Positions 34,691 through 43,514 are shown, numbered from the stretch's first letter. The stretch: DNA of 64,000 nucleotides from Leucobacter chromiireducens subsp. solipictus (GCF_016758195.1 NZ_QYAC01000001.1:97369-161368); one strand, 5' to 3'. Made by a program: numbers and translations. The notes: generated by a model not told the origin, from the sequence alone.

Positions 34691-34719
34691 GTCGATGGAA
34701 GCTCACTTCGTCCATCGAC
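34691..34719. promoter_or_regulatory. LysR operator
   Basis: GTCGATGGA (34691-34699) and TCCATCGAC (34711-34719) are perfect 9-bp inverted arms separated by 11 bp, the T-N11-A layout of LysR sites, midway between the LysR and permease-deaminase genes. Confidence 0.75.
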
Positions 34720-34780
34720 TACTCCGACCTTAGCCTGGCCATGTGCACACCGGAATCACGAAATCAAGGAAAGGAAGACT

Positions 34781-36640
34781 ATGAAAACCGCGGTCAACGA
34801 AGCCCGCCTGCGTTCGTCCGATCCCGTTGATGAGGTGCTCCCGCCGCGCTCAATGGTGACGCTGGGGCTGCAGCACGTCCTCGTCGTCTACGCCGGTATC
34901 GTGGCGGTGCCCCTCGTCCTGGGGAGCGCGCTCGGCCTGGGCCAGAGCGAGATCGTCATCCTCATCAACTGCAATCTGATCATCGGTGGTCTGGCTACCC
35001 TCCTGCAGACCCTCGGGCTCTGGCGTTTCGGCGCCCGACTCCCGCTCATCCAGGGTGCCTCCTTCATCGCCCTCGCGCCCATGGTGCAGATCGGCACTGA
35101 GCACGGGATCGCGACGGTGTTTGGCTCGGTGATCGCCGCGGGCGCGCTCGCGATCGGGCTGGCCCCGCTGTTCTCGCGATTGCTGCGATTTTTCCCGCGG
35201 GTGGTGATCGGCTGCCTCATCACCACCGTGGGCATCTCCCTCATGCCGGCCGCCGCCGGGTGGCTCGGCGGCGGGTTCGGGAGTGAGACCTTCGGGCAGC
35301 CCCAACACCTCCTGATCGGCCTCCTCACCGTCGTGGTCACCGTTGCGGTCTACGCCTCATTCAGAGGCCTCATGGGGAGCCTGTCGGTGCTCATCGGCAT
35401 GCTTGTCGGAACCGTCGCGGCCTTCCTCGCCGGCATGAGCGACTTCGCGGGCGTGTCCGAGGCCGCCTGGGTCGGGATCGCCGCGCCGCTCAGCTTTGGG
35501 CCACCGCAGTTCGATCTCGTCCCGATTCTCATCATGACCCTGGCGATGATCGTCATCATGGCCGAGACCACGGGGAACGCGTTGGCCATCGGCCGCATGG
35601 TGGGCGCCGACATCACGCCGCGGCGGCTGGGCAATGCGTTCCGTGGGGAGGGGCTCGCCACGATGCTCAGCGGCGTGTTCAACGGATTTCCGCTGAACGC
35701 TTTCAGTCAAAACACCGGGCTGATCGCCATGACCCGGGTCCGCAGCCGCTACGTCGTCGCGGTCGGCGGCGGGATCATGATTCTCATGGGTCTGATCCCG
35801 AAACTCGGGGCGATCGTCGCCGCGATCCCACCGGCGGTGCTCGGCGGCGGAGCGATCGTCATGTTCGGCATGACCACCGCGGCCGGCATCCAGGAACTCG
35901 CGGGAGTGAAGTATGAGGGGACCCACAACGCGCTGATCGTCGCCGTATCCCTCAGCGTGGGCGTGCTGCCGATGGCTATGCCCACCCTGCTCGAACACGT
36001 CGAGGGGCCGCTTGCCCTCGTCCTGGAGAGCGGCATCTTCCTCTGCGCGATCGTCGCCGTCCTCCTCAACGCCGTCCTCAACCGACACCCCCAAGCACTC
36101 ACCACCCCACAGGAAGGAACCGACCCTATGTCGACCATTGAGAACCCCACGCCCAGCGACGCCGACCTCGCCCACTTGCGCGCGACCATCGCGCTCGCGG
36201 ACGAGGCCCGCCAGGCCGGGCGGCATCCGTTCGCCTCGATCGTCGTGGCCGCCGACGGGCGCGTGATCGCGTCCAAGGGCAACAACTCGATGCCGCCCGA
36301 GGGCGATCCCACGCAGCACGCCGAACTGCGTGCCGCCGCAGAGGCGGCGACCGCGGTGCCCCTGGACGAGCTCGCCGGTGCGACGCTCTACACGAGCGCG
36401 GAGCCGTGTGTGATGTGCACCGGTGCCGTGTACTGGACCGGGATCGGGCGAATCGTGTACGCGCTCTCCGAGCACCGGCTGCTTGGCCTGACCGGCGACG
36501 ACCCGGAGAACCCCACCTTCGACCTGCCGTGCCGCGAGGTGATCGCCCGCGGGCAGCGCCACATTGAGGTCCTCGGACCGCTGCTGGAGGACGAGGCCGC
36601 GGCGAGCCACGCCGACTTCTGGACGCGCCAGACGAGCTGA
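34781..36640 (+). CDS. NCS2 nucleobase permease fused to nucleoside/guanine deaminase
   Basis: One uninterrupted 619-codon frame encodes two proteins. Residues 1-449 form a nucleobase:cation symporter 2 (GLQHVLVVYAGIVAVPLVLG, MAETTGNALAIGR, NAFSQNTGLIAMTRVRSRY). Residues 450-619 form a CDA-superfamily deaminase with zinc motifs TQHAELRAA and SAEPCVMCTGAVYW, close to guanine/tRNA-adenosine deaminases. At the junction the DNA still has a Shine-Dalgarno (AGGAAGG) and ATG (36128), so the deaminase may also be made alone. Imported base would be deaminated at the membrane. AAGGAAAGGAAG precedes ATG 34781; the LysR gene diverges. Confidence 0.88.
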   Translation: MKTAVNEARLRSSDPVDEVLPPRSMVTLGLQHVLVVYAGIVAVPLVLGSALGLGQSEIVILINCNLIIGGLATLLQTLGLWRFGARLPLIQGASFIALAPMVQIGTEHGIATVFGSVIAAGALAIGLAPLFSRLLRFFPRVVIGCLITTVGISLMPAAAGWLGGGFGSETFGQPQHLLIGLLTVVVTVAVYASFRGLMGSLSVLIGMLVGTVAAFLAGMSDFAGVSEAAWVGIAAPLSFGPPQFDLVPILIMTLAMIVIMAETTGNALAIGRMVGADITPRRLGNAFRGEGLATMLSGVFNGFPLNAFSQNTGLIAMTRVRSRYVVAVGGGIMILMGLIPKLGAIVAAIPPAVLGGGAIVMFGMTTAAGIQELAGVKYEGTHNALIVAVSLSVGVLPMAMPTLLEHVEGPLALVLESGIFLCAIVAVLLNAVLNRHPQALTTPQEGTDPMSTIENPTPSDADLAHLRATIALADEARQAGRHPFASIVVAADGRVIASKGNNSMPPEGDPTQHAELRAAAEAATAVPLDELAGATLYTSAEPCVMCTGAVYWTGIGRIVYALSEHRLLGLTGDDPENPTFDLPCREVIARGQRHIEVLGPLLEDEAAASHADFWTRQTS

Positions 36641-36660
36641 CCGGCTGACACCGTACCGCG

Positions 36661-36700
36661 CCCCGCACGCATAGCCACGTTCTCCGCTGTGCGTGCGGGG
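36661..36700 (+). terminator. Terminator after permease-deaminase gene
   Basis: CCCCGCACGC (36661-36670) and GCGTGCGGGG (36691-36700) form a perfect 10-bp stem with a 20-nt loop, 20 nt after the stop. Confidence 0.6.
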
Positions 36701-37153
36701 CCGTGAGCATTGTTCGCTCGAATATGACATCTGAAGGCGTCAAGTTGGTGCTGTGCTGACAGCTATAGATGTCATCTCCGGGAGGAACGTCGGATGGTTG
36801 ACCGGACGTCGTTGGTGCGGAAGCAGCAGCACGGTCGCTTTGGGGCACGCGCGCGCTCGTGGCGGGACCTGTCGTGTCGGCGCTCGGATTTGGCGACGGT
36901 CTGGTCGCCGCGGCCGACCCGCTGGCGACGGAGGCCGGTCGGGCGCTCGCGATGCAGTCGGTGCGGCGGCGAAAATGACCGTTCCCCGGAGGCTCGCGAG
37001 CTCCGCGACTGAAGCTCGGCGACCGTCCCGACGTGTTCCAGACGTGCTTTTCGCCGCCGCATCGACTGCGAGGAGGAGCCGCCTGTCGCTGCCGCATCGC
37101 GAGGCGGGCGGGTGGCGGTATCCTGCGCACGCTCTATGGCGAGACAGCGTGCA
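36701..37153. other. Gene-poor region with an orphan coding-like fragment
   Basis: No intact gene is seen. ATGACATCT (36724-36732) and AGATGTCAT (36766-36774) are perfect inverted arms 33 nt apart. Plus-strand frame 36802-36978 reads RALVAGPVVSALGFGDGLVA and ends RALAMQSVRRRK before a stop. This composition is typical of a real C-terminus, but it has no start codon and I recognise no family; it may be a decayed gene end. Confidence 0.45.
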
Positions 37154-38005
37154 TCACGTCCCCGCGTGCGCCTGCGCCCACGCGCGGGGTGACTGCCCCA
37201 CCCGCTGGGTAAACAGACGCGAGAACGAGGTGCCGCTGTAGCCCACAGCCGTCGCAACGTCGATCACCGTGTGATCCGCGGCGAGGAGGTGCTGGGCGAC
37301 GGTGATGCGCCATGCGATCAGGTACTCGTGTGGGGGAACGCCGACGAGTTCGCGGAACCTGAGGGAAAACGCACTCCGAGAGAGATGCGCGATCTCCGCG
37401 AGTTCCGGGAGGGTCCACGGGTGCTCCGGTGACTCGTGCATCGCGGTGAGCGCGCGGGCCAGCTGTGGCTGCGCGAGCCCGGAGAGCAGGCCAGGGGTGT
37501 GTGAGTGGTAGCCGGTGTCGGGGTGTTCGAGCAGGTGTCGGATGAGCTTGATGAGCACGATCTCGAAGAGCCGATCGATGACGTGGCGGTGCCCGCACAG
37601 CGGTGACGACGCCTCGGTCGCGAGGAGTTCCAGGGTCGGCCCCAGCCCGGGAACCTCGGCGAGCGGCACGATCACGTACTCCGGCAGCATGGTGACGAGC
37701 GGGTGGGCCTCGCCGCCCTGGAAATCCAGCGTCGCGCACGCGAGGTCCGCGGTGGTGCCCGCGGGGACGGCGAAGGCGTGCGGGGTGGCGCGGGGGAACA
37801 GGAGCGCCGCGGGCTCCGTAATGGTGACCGCGCGCTGCGAGCCCGGGGGCGTGAACGCGACTTCGCCGGCGCGGAGCACATGCAGAAAGCCGCTCCCCGG
37901 ACGGGGATCGTACCGTTGCGTTTCGCAGACCTGGCCGATGTGGAACTGCGCGGCCTGGACGCGGAAGCGTTGCAGCAGGGCGTCCAGGCGGTCGAGGATC
38001 TCCAT
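37154..38005 (-). CDS. AraC-family regulator (cupin_6 type)
   Basis: The 283-residue protein has an N-terminal cupin domain (PGSGFLHVLRAGEVAFTPPG, ATPHAFAVPAG) and a C-terminal AraC double HTH (LAEIAHLSRSAFSLRFRELV...VIDVATAVGYSGTSFSRLF). ATG at 38005 is fixed by minus-strand TACACT ending 6 nt upstream. Divergent from the AhpD-like gene, a common pairing in which the regulator controls the redox enzyme. Confidence 0.92.
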   Translation of the reverse strand: MEILDRLDALLQRFRVQAAQFHIGQVCETQRYDPRPGSGFLHVLRAGEVAFTPPGSQRAVTITEPAALLFPRATPHAFAVPAGTTADLACATLDFQGGEAHPLVTMLPEYVIVPLAEVPGLGPTLELLATEASSPLCGHRHVIDRLFEIVLIKLIRHLLEHPDTGYHSHTPGLLSGLAQPQLARALTAMHESPEHPWTLPELAEIAHLSRSAFSLRFRELVGVPPHEYLIAWRITVAQHLLAADHTVIDVATAVGYSGTSFSRLFTQRVGQSPRAWAQAHAGT

Positions 38006-38121
38006 GCCCTCAGTGTAGATGATCGGGTAAGAAGTGTGGCGTTTTCGTGTCATATCATCTCGCAGGCTCCGTCACGATGGAGTGACCGGCCCCGCTCGGG
38101 GCGAGAACGAAGGAGAGAGTG

Positions 38122-38661
38122 ATGAGTGTGTTTGAGCCGATCACGCAGGAGAACGCAGCCCCGGCCGTGAAGGCTACCCTCGCGAAGATCGAGGCGGCGT
38201 TCGGTACGGTGCCCAATATGTTCGCAACGGTGGCGAACTCGCCGGCCGCGCTGCAGTCCATGTGGGGATCGTTCGGGGCATTCTCCACGGGGGCCCTCGG
38301 TGCCGCGCTCACCGAGCAGATCGCGGTGGCGGTCGCGAACCGGAACCGGTGCGAGTACTGCCTCGCGGCGCACACCGCGCTGGGCACCCAGGCGGGCCTG
38401 ACCGCCGAGCAGCTTGCTGCCGCCCAGCGGGGCACGGCCGAGGACCCGAAGACCGCGGCACTGCTCCGCTTCGCGCTCGCCCTCGTCGACGAGCGCGGCG
38501 CCGTCGACCCGTCGGTCTTCGCCGAACTGCGCGGACTCGGCTGGAGTGACGAGCAGATCGTGGAGACCGTCGCCCAGGTGGCCCTGAACATCTTCACCAA
38601 CTACGTGAACATCGCCCTCGCGGTTCCCGTGGACTTCCCCGAGGTGCCGTTCCAGTCCTAG
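38122..38661 (+). CDS. Carboxymuconolactone decarboxylase-family (AhpD-like) protein
   Basis: The 179-residue protein has the redox motif NRCEYCLAAH (CxxC plus His) of alkylhydroperoxidase-like CMD proteins, which act as peroxidases or oxidoreductases. It is about as long as AhpD. AAGGAG precedes the ATG; a GTG one codon upstream is possible. A short hairpin (38661-38681) follows the stop. Confidence 0.92.
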   Translation: MSVFEPITQENAAPAVKATLAKIEAAFGTVPNMFATVANSPAALQSMWGSFGAFSTGALGAALTEQIAVAVANRNRCEYCLAAHTALGTQAGLTAEQLAAAQRGTAEDPKTAALLRFALALVDERGAVDPSVFAELRGLGWSDEQIVETVAQVALNIFTNYVNIALAVPVDFPEVPFQS

Positions 38662-38681
38662 CGGGATTCCGCGGATCCCGC
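38661..38681 (+). terminator. Short hairpin after AhpD-like gene
   Basis: GCGGGAT-TCCGCGG-ATCCCGC: a 7-bp perfect stem starting at the base after the stop codon. It is weak. Confidence 0.4.
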
Positions 38682-38753
38682 ACCGTCCGAATCGCCGGAG
38701 CTCGCCGCACACGTCACGGCGGGCTCCGGCACCACGTCCGTTGGGAGCGCCCG

Positions 38754-39464
38754 TTGGCAACCGATCTCGTTGACACCGTTGAGATGTACCTCCGAACCGT
38801 CCTCGACCTCGAAGAGGAGGGAATCCCTGCCCTGCGGGCGAGACTCTCCGAGCGGCTCGGCCATGCCGGTGCCACCGTGTCGCAGACCGTGGCTCGAATG
38901 CAGCGCCGCGGCCTCATCGCGGTCGCGTCGGATCGGGTGCTCGAGCTCACCGCCGACGGGCGAGCGTTGGCGGTGTCCGTGCTGCGCAAACACCGGATCG
39001 CGGAGCGTTTCCTGACCGACGTCGTGGGGCTGGAATGGGCCTACGCGCACCAGGAGGCCTGCAAATGGGAGCACGTGATGAGCGACCGGGTTGCGGAACA
39101 CCTGTTTGCGCTGCTGGATGGTCCGCGCTGCTCGCCGTATGGGAACCCGATCCCGCCGCGGCCGGCGAGGTGTCAGATGCGCGCCCCGGACGCGGTTCCG
39201 CGGCGGCGAGCGTACGCGCTCGCACAGCTGATTCGGGACGACGCGTTGCCTCAGCGCGTCACGTTGGTGTGGGTGTCGGAGGGGCTGCAAGCTACGGCGG
39301 GAGCACTCGCGGAGCTGCACGCACAGGGCGTGACGCCCGGGTGCGGGATGATGATCCGGCGTCGCCCCGGCGGTGCCATCCGGGTCCGGACCGACCACGA
39401 GACCCCGACGACCATCCGCACGGACCTCTGGCCGCACCTGTTCGTTCAGGAAGCTCTCGCGTGA
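38754..39464 (+). CDS. DtxR/IdeR-family metal-dependent repressor
   Basis: The 236-residue protein has an N-terminal winged HTH, a dimerisation domain and a C-terminal SH3-like part. Iron-type metal ligands are in place: Met in VEMYL, His and Glu in KHRIAERFL, His in AYAHQEA, and the CKWEH cluster equivalent to C102-E105-H106 of DtxR (Cys, not the Asp/Glu of MntR). The likely TTG start at 38754 has GGGAG 6 nt upstream. It could be the main iron regulator or a paralogue; the boxes at 25096 and 58832 are candidate targets. Confidence 0.9.
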   Translation: MATDLVDTVEMYLRTVLDLEEEGIPALRARLSERLGHAGATVSQTVARMQRRGLIAVASDRVLELTADGRALAVSVLRKHRIAERFLTDVVGLEWAYAHQEACKWEHVMSDRVAEHLFALLDGPRCSPYGNPIPPRPARCQMRAPDAVPRRRAYALAQLIRDDALPQRVTLVWVSEGLQATAGALAELHAQGVTPGCGMMIRRRPGGAIRVRTDHETPTTIRTDLWPHLFVQEALA

Positions 39465-39553
39465 CGGGGGCCGGCGCGCGGCAGAGCGCCGTGCCCCCGG
39501 GGAGACCCGCTCGGGGGCCCCGGCGCACAGCGCTCCGCCGTGAGTCGCGGGTG

Positions 39554-41164
39554 TTAGGACGCCGGGACGAGTTCCTGCCGCACGTGAATGAGCTGCAGGC
39601 CACCCGCCGCGTCGGCTCGGGCGACCGCGCCAGCGAGCTCAGCGAGCGAGGCGAGCGAGGTGCCCGCGCCGCCGAATGCGCGCGCCAGGGCGGGCCAGTC
39701 GGGCTGCGCAAGGTCCACACCGATTGGCGCGATGCCGACCGCCGCCTCGTTGTCCTTGATCTCGAGGTAGCCCCCGTTGTCGACGACGATCACCGTGAGG
39801 TCCAGGCCCTGCTCCACGACGGTCATGAGTTCCTGGACGGAGAACATGAGTGCGCCGTCGCCGAGCACCGCGAACACCGGCCGCTCCGGGGACGCGATCT
39901 TGGCGCCGAGCGCGGCGGGCACGCCGTACCCGAGGGTGGCGTAGGTGGCCATGTACGGGGTCGAGCCGGAGACCGTCGCCTGATAGCTGTTGAGGAACCC
40001 TCGGTACGCCACCGTCGACGAGTCCAGGGCCGCAATCGCGTCCCGCGGGAGTGCGGCGGCGATCGCCTCGCCCAGGAGTGTGTTCACCCGGTCCGCGTCG
40101 AAGGATTCCGCCCGCGCCTGAGCGCGGAGGGCGGGAATGTCGGCGACGCACTCTCGCGGTGCCCCCGGCACGAGTGCCACGAGCTCGGCGAGTACCGCGG
40201 GCGCGTCTCCGATCAGCCCCACCGTGGCCGGTTGATTCTTGTGGAGTTGCGTCGCCAAGCGATCAACGCGAATCACGCTGCCCCGCGCGTCGAGCGTGTC
40301 CACCCACAGCTCCGCGTCGCCGAGCTTGGAGCCCACGACCAGGAGGACGTCCGCCTGCTGTGCGACGTCTCGGATCGCCGCGAACCTGAGTCCCGCCCCG
40401 AGCGAGAGCGGGTGGTGCTCGTCCACGACACCCTTGCCGTTACTCGTGGTGATCACCGGTGCGCCGAGACGCTCCGCGAGGGCGCGCACCTGTTCGGCGG
40501 CCCCGCGGGACCCACCCCCGGCGAGAATCACGGGCCGAACCGCGTCGCGCAGCAGCTCCGCGGCGCGGTGACACTCGTCGGCGCTGGGATGCGCCGGGAA
40601 CGGGAATGTCCGGGGGGCGAGGAGCTGCTCGTCGATGGCGGTTTCGGCTTCGAGGACGTCGATGGGGATCTCGATCGCGACGGGGCGGGGCCGCCCTGTT
40701 GCGAAGAGCTCGAAGGCATCGTGCACCGCCTGCACCGCCTCCGCGGCGGTTTCCGGACGACGCGCCCAGGCGGTGACCGCGCGCGCGGCCCCGAGCTGGT
40801 CCTGGGTTTCGTGCAGCGTACCCCGGTCGGTGAAGCCAGCACCCAGTGGGGCGCCGGGCGTGAGGATGATCATCGCTCGCGATTCCGCGAAGGCCGTGGC
40901 GGCCGCGGAGAGCGCGTTGAGCAGACCCGGGCCGCTCGTCGTGATCACGACGCCGGGGAGCCCCGTCTGCGTCGCCCAGCCGTCGGCGCCGTATCCGGCA
41001 CCCTGCTCGTGCCGGGCGGTGACCGCGCGGATGCCGAGCTCATCGAGCGGCCGGTAGAGCTCGATGTTGTGCGTGCCGGGAATACCGAACACGGTGGTCA
41101 CGCCATAGCCGCGGAGGGTTCGGAGGAGGTGTCGACCCGTGGTCTGCTTCGGAAGTGTCTGCAC
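39554..41164 (-). CDS. Thiamine-diphosphate-dependent enzyme (acetolactate-synthase/AruI-like)
   Basis: The 536-residue enzyme has the catalytic Glu in ARHEQGAGYGADGWA, and the ThDP motif begins GDGALMFSVQE and ends VDNGGY. Domain order is Pyr, central, PP. It resembles 5-guanidino-2-oxopentanoate decarboxylase and acetolactate-synthase-like proteins; the substrate, probably a 2-oxo acid, is not fixed by sequence. The hydrolase and MFS genes upstream on the same strand may be its partners. Confidence 0.88.
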   Translation of the reverse strand: MQTLPKQTTGRHLLRTLRGYGVTTVFGIPGTHNIELYRPLDELGIRAVTARHEQGAGYGADGWATQTGLPGVVITTSGPGLLNALSAAATAFAESRAMIILTPGAPLGAGFTDRGTLHETQDQLGAARAVTAWARRPETAAEAVQAVHDAFELFATGRPRPVAIEIPIDVLEAETAIDEQLLAPRTFPFPAHPSADECHRAAELLRDAVRPVILAGGGSRGAAEQVRALAERLGAPVITTSNGKGVVDEHHPLSLGAGLRFAAIRDVAQQADVLLVVGSKLGDAELWVDTLDARGSVIRVDRLATQLHKNQPATVGLIGDAPAVLAELVALVPGAPRECVADIPALRAQARAESFDADRVNTLLGEAIAAALPRDAIAALDSSTVAYRGFLNSYQATVSGSTPYMATYATLGYGVPAALGAKIASPERPVFAVLGDGALMFSVQELMTVVEQGLDLTVIVVDNGGYLEIKDNEAAVGIAPIGVDLAQPDWPALARAFGGAGTSLASLAELAGAVARADAAGGLQLIHVRQELVPAS

Positions 41165-41227
41165 TCTGGGTTCCTTTCGTTGTGTCTGAGGACGGGGCCC
41201 GTGGGGCGGATCCCGCCGGGAAGCGGT

Positions 41228-42034
41228 CTAGCTCGCGCGTCGGACGAGGGCCGCGAGCGCCGCCGAGAACGCGGCGGCTTCCTCCGCGTGAGGGCTGTGC
41301 GCGGAGTCTTCGAAGACCACGAGCTCGGCATTCGGCAGGCCTTCGAGGAGCACGGCCGCGCCGGAGAATCGCTGCTTCGCGTCGTGCCGACCGTGCAGGA
41401 TCAGCGCGGGCTGCGTGATCTGGGGGAGTGCGGCACGGTGGTCAAGCTCCAGCATGTCCTCGTCATAGCGGTCGAGCACGTAGAGCGGCCACTCCAACTG
41501 CTGCTGGATCGTGGCGGTGCGCACGTCGGCGCTGACCGGGGCGTGAAACAGGTACGTGTCGGTCATTGCGGCCAGGAGGTCCGGGTAGGCACCGCCCGCC
41601 CCGGACGACGAGCCGTTGATGAACTCGAGCGACATCCCGCCCGCGACGCCGTCGCGCTCGCCGCAGTACCAGGGGCCGGAGCTGGCGACGCCGAGGCCAG
41701 CGACCCACTCCGGGTGCTGCTGGGCGGCGAGGATCGCGATGTGTCCGCCCATCCCGTGCCCCACGACCACCGCGGGTGCGCCGATCACTTCGGAGATGAG
41801 GGTGACGACGTCGCTGACGACGTGGGCCGCGGTGTAGCCGGTGCGCGGCCGGTCGGAGCGACCCGTCCCGCGCCAGTCGAAGGTCACCGTCCGAAATTCG
41901 AGCGCCAACTCGGCGACCTGCGCGTCCCACATGGCGTGTGTGGCGTTTCCGGAGCTGACGAAGACGACCGGGGTTCCGGTGCCGAAATCCTCATAGTAGA
42001 TGTTGGTGCCGTCGGGCATGGCATACATGGGCAT
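41228..42034 (-). CDS. Alpha/beta hydrolase-fold protein with Gly at the nucleophile position
   Basis: The 268-residue fold is complete: FVSSGNATHAMWD oxyanion region, RTVTFDWRGTGRSDRP, acid loop ILHGRHDAKQ and catalytic His in SAHSPHAEE. The nucleophile elbow is VVVGHGMGGHIA: the central residue of G-x-Nuc-x-G is Gly (codon GGG), not Ser/Cys/Asp. It may be a non-hydrolytic member or use water or a cofactor. ATG at 42034 is taken as MPMYAMPDG. It lies between the ThDP enzyme and the MFS gene on the same strand. Confidence 0.88.
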   Translation of the reverse strand: MPMYAMPDGTNIYYEDFGTGTPVVFVSSGNATHAMWDAQVAELALEFRTVTFDWRGTGRSDRPRTGYTAAHVVSDVVTLISEVIGAPAVVVGHGMGGHIAILAAQQHPEWVAGLGVASSGPWYCGERDGVAGGMSLEFINGSSSGAGGAYPDLLAAMTDTYLFHAPVSADVRTATIQQQLEWPLYVLDRYDEDMLELDHRAALPQITQPALILHGRHDAKQRFSGAAVLLEGLPNAELVVFEDSAHSPHAEEAAAFSAALAALVRRAS

Positions 42035-42103
42035 GTGCGTGTCCTTTGTGGTGATGGTGTGGGTGGCTCGCCGCGGGTGCGCGCCGGCCACGTGAGTGGG
42101 CTT

Positions 42104-42135
42104 GTGGGTCAGCGGGGGTGTGGGTCAGCGGGGGT
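42104..42135. repeat. 16-bp exact tandem duplication at the MFS 3' end
   Basis: GTGGGTCAGCGGGGGT occurs twice in direct succession (42104-42119, 42120-42135) and contains the MFS stop codon. Because 16 is not a multiple of three, only one copy of TGA is in frame. Confidence 0.85.
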
Positions 42136-43470
42136 GTGCCGGAGCTCGGGTGTCACGTCGGCGTGCGGCGTCGACGGAGACGGCTCTGCATCCACGTGCT
42201 GCGGGGCGAGCGCCAACGCCACCGCGTTGAGCAGTGCCATGCCCGCGGCGAGGAGGACCACGCTCCAGACGGTGCCGGTGATCGACAGCAGCCAGACCGC
42301 GGCGATGGGAGGCAGCGCCCCCCAGATCGCGGCGCCGATGCCGTGGGCGAGGGACATGGAGGTGTATCGCGCGTGCGGGCGGTACATCTGGGCCATCACG
42401 GTGGCCAGGGGAGCCCAGGTCGCGCTCATGGTGACGCGGATCAAGGAAACGAAGACGTACATGAGTGTGAGCTGGCCGCCCCCGATCACGAGCAGCAGCG
42501 GCACCATTGTGAGGAGGGAGCCGAGGACGCCGATGGTCATCATGGTCTTGCCGCCCCAGCGGTCGCCGAGGTACGCCAGGGGGAGTGTGACCGCAAACTC
42601 GATGAACGACGCAATGGTCATAGCGAGGAGCACGTGTTGGGCGGCAATCCCGACCTCTGGGCTGGTCGCGTAGTTCTGAATGAACGTGGTCGCCAGGTAG
42701 TAGAAACCGAGCGGGATCGGCAGCACGCAGATTCCCAGCAGGATCGGCCACCAGTTGTGCGTGAGTGCGAACGCGAGCGGGAACCCGGGTTCCTGTCCCT
42801 GGACCGACTCGGCGAAGACCGGTGATTCCTCGACGCGGCTGCGCACCCAGAAGCCGACCGCGATCAGGAGCGCGCTCGCCAGGAAGGGGATCCGCCACCC
42901 CCACGCCAGCATGAAGTCCTCGCCGCCGAGGGAGATCAGGAAGAAGGCCCCGCTCGCGAGGAGCGCGCCGGCGGGATTGCCGAGCTGGGTGAATCCCCCG
43001 AAGAAGACGCGCAGGCGGGTCGGCGCTGATTCGACGCTCATGAGGGCGGCTCCGCCCCACTCGCCACCGACCGCAATGCCCTGGATGGCGCGCAGCACCA
43101 TGAGCAGCACCGGTGCCGCGGTCCCGATCGCGGCGTGGCTCGGGAGGAATCCGACGCCGACCGTCGCGAGGCCCATGAGGACGAGGGTGAGCACGAGCGC
43201 GGGGCGGCGGCCGATCCGGTCGCCGATGTGGCCGAAGATGATGCCGCCGAGCGGCCGAACGACAAACGCGATCGCGCTCGCAAAGAACGCGGCGATCGTG
43301 CCCAGGGCGCGATCCTGCTCGGGAAAGAACACGCTTGGGAACACCAGCGCGGCCGCGGTGGCGTAGATGTAGAAGTCGTACCACTCGATCGAGGTCCCGA
43401 CGAAGGCGCCGAGCCCTGCGCGGACCGCGCGCCGGTGGGTACGACTGAGAGGGGGTCTGTGGATGGTCAT
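42109..43470 (-). CDS. MFS metabolite:H+ symporter (MHS family)
   Basis: The 453-residue, 12-helix transporter has AGLGAFVGTSIEWYDFYIYA, RPLGGIIFGHIGDRIGRRP and GIAVGGEWGGAAL, all diagnostic of the MHS family (organic acid/betaine importers such as ProP, KgtP, ShiA). A good Shine-Dalgarno (AAAGGAG) precedes the ATG. It heads the MFS-hydrolase-ThDP enzyme run and faces the Lrp-type gene. Its last residues are shaped by a 16-bp tandem duplication. Confidence 0.93.
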   Translation of the reverse strand: MTIHRPPLSRTHRRAVRAGLGAFVGTSIEWYDFYIYATAAALVFPSVFFPEQDRALGTIAAFFASAIAFVVRPLGGIIFGHIGDRIGRRPALVLTLVLMGLATVGVGFLPSHAAIGTAAPVLLMVLRAIQGIAVGGEWGGAALMSVESAPTRLRVFFGGFTQLGNPAGALLASGAFFLISLGGEDFMLAWGWRIPFLASALLIAVGFWVRSRVEESPVFAESVQGQEPGFPLAFALTHNWWPILLGICVLPIPLGFYYLATTFIQNYATSPEVGIAAQHVLLAMTIASFIEFAVTLPLAYLGDRWGGKTMMTIGVLGSLLTMVPLLLVIGGGQLTLMYVFVSLIRVTMSATWAPLATVMAQMYRPHARYTSMSLAHGIGAAIWGALPPIAAVWLLSITGTVWSVVLLAAGMALLNAVALALAPQHVDAEPSPSTPHADVTPELRHTPADPHPR

Positions 43471-43514
43471 GCTGCAGCTCCTTTGCTCCGTTAGCGAGAG
43501 ACCTTACGGAGCTT

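Noticed and set aside
34148..34780. Upstream in-frame extension of the permease-deaminase gene across the LysR gene
   Set aside because: It would be antisense to LysR and run through the operator; ATG 34781 has a strong Shine-Dalgarno and the permease N-terminus.
39035..42673. A 1,212-codon open frame on the plus strand across the ThDP enzyme, hydrolase and MFS genes
   Set aside because: It is antisense to three genes with clear family motifs; long antisense frames are expected in GC-rich DNA and the translation is Arg/Gly-rich without any domain.
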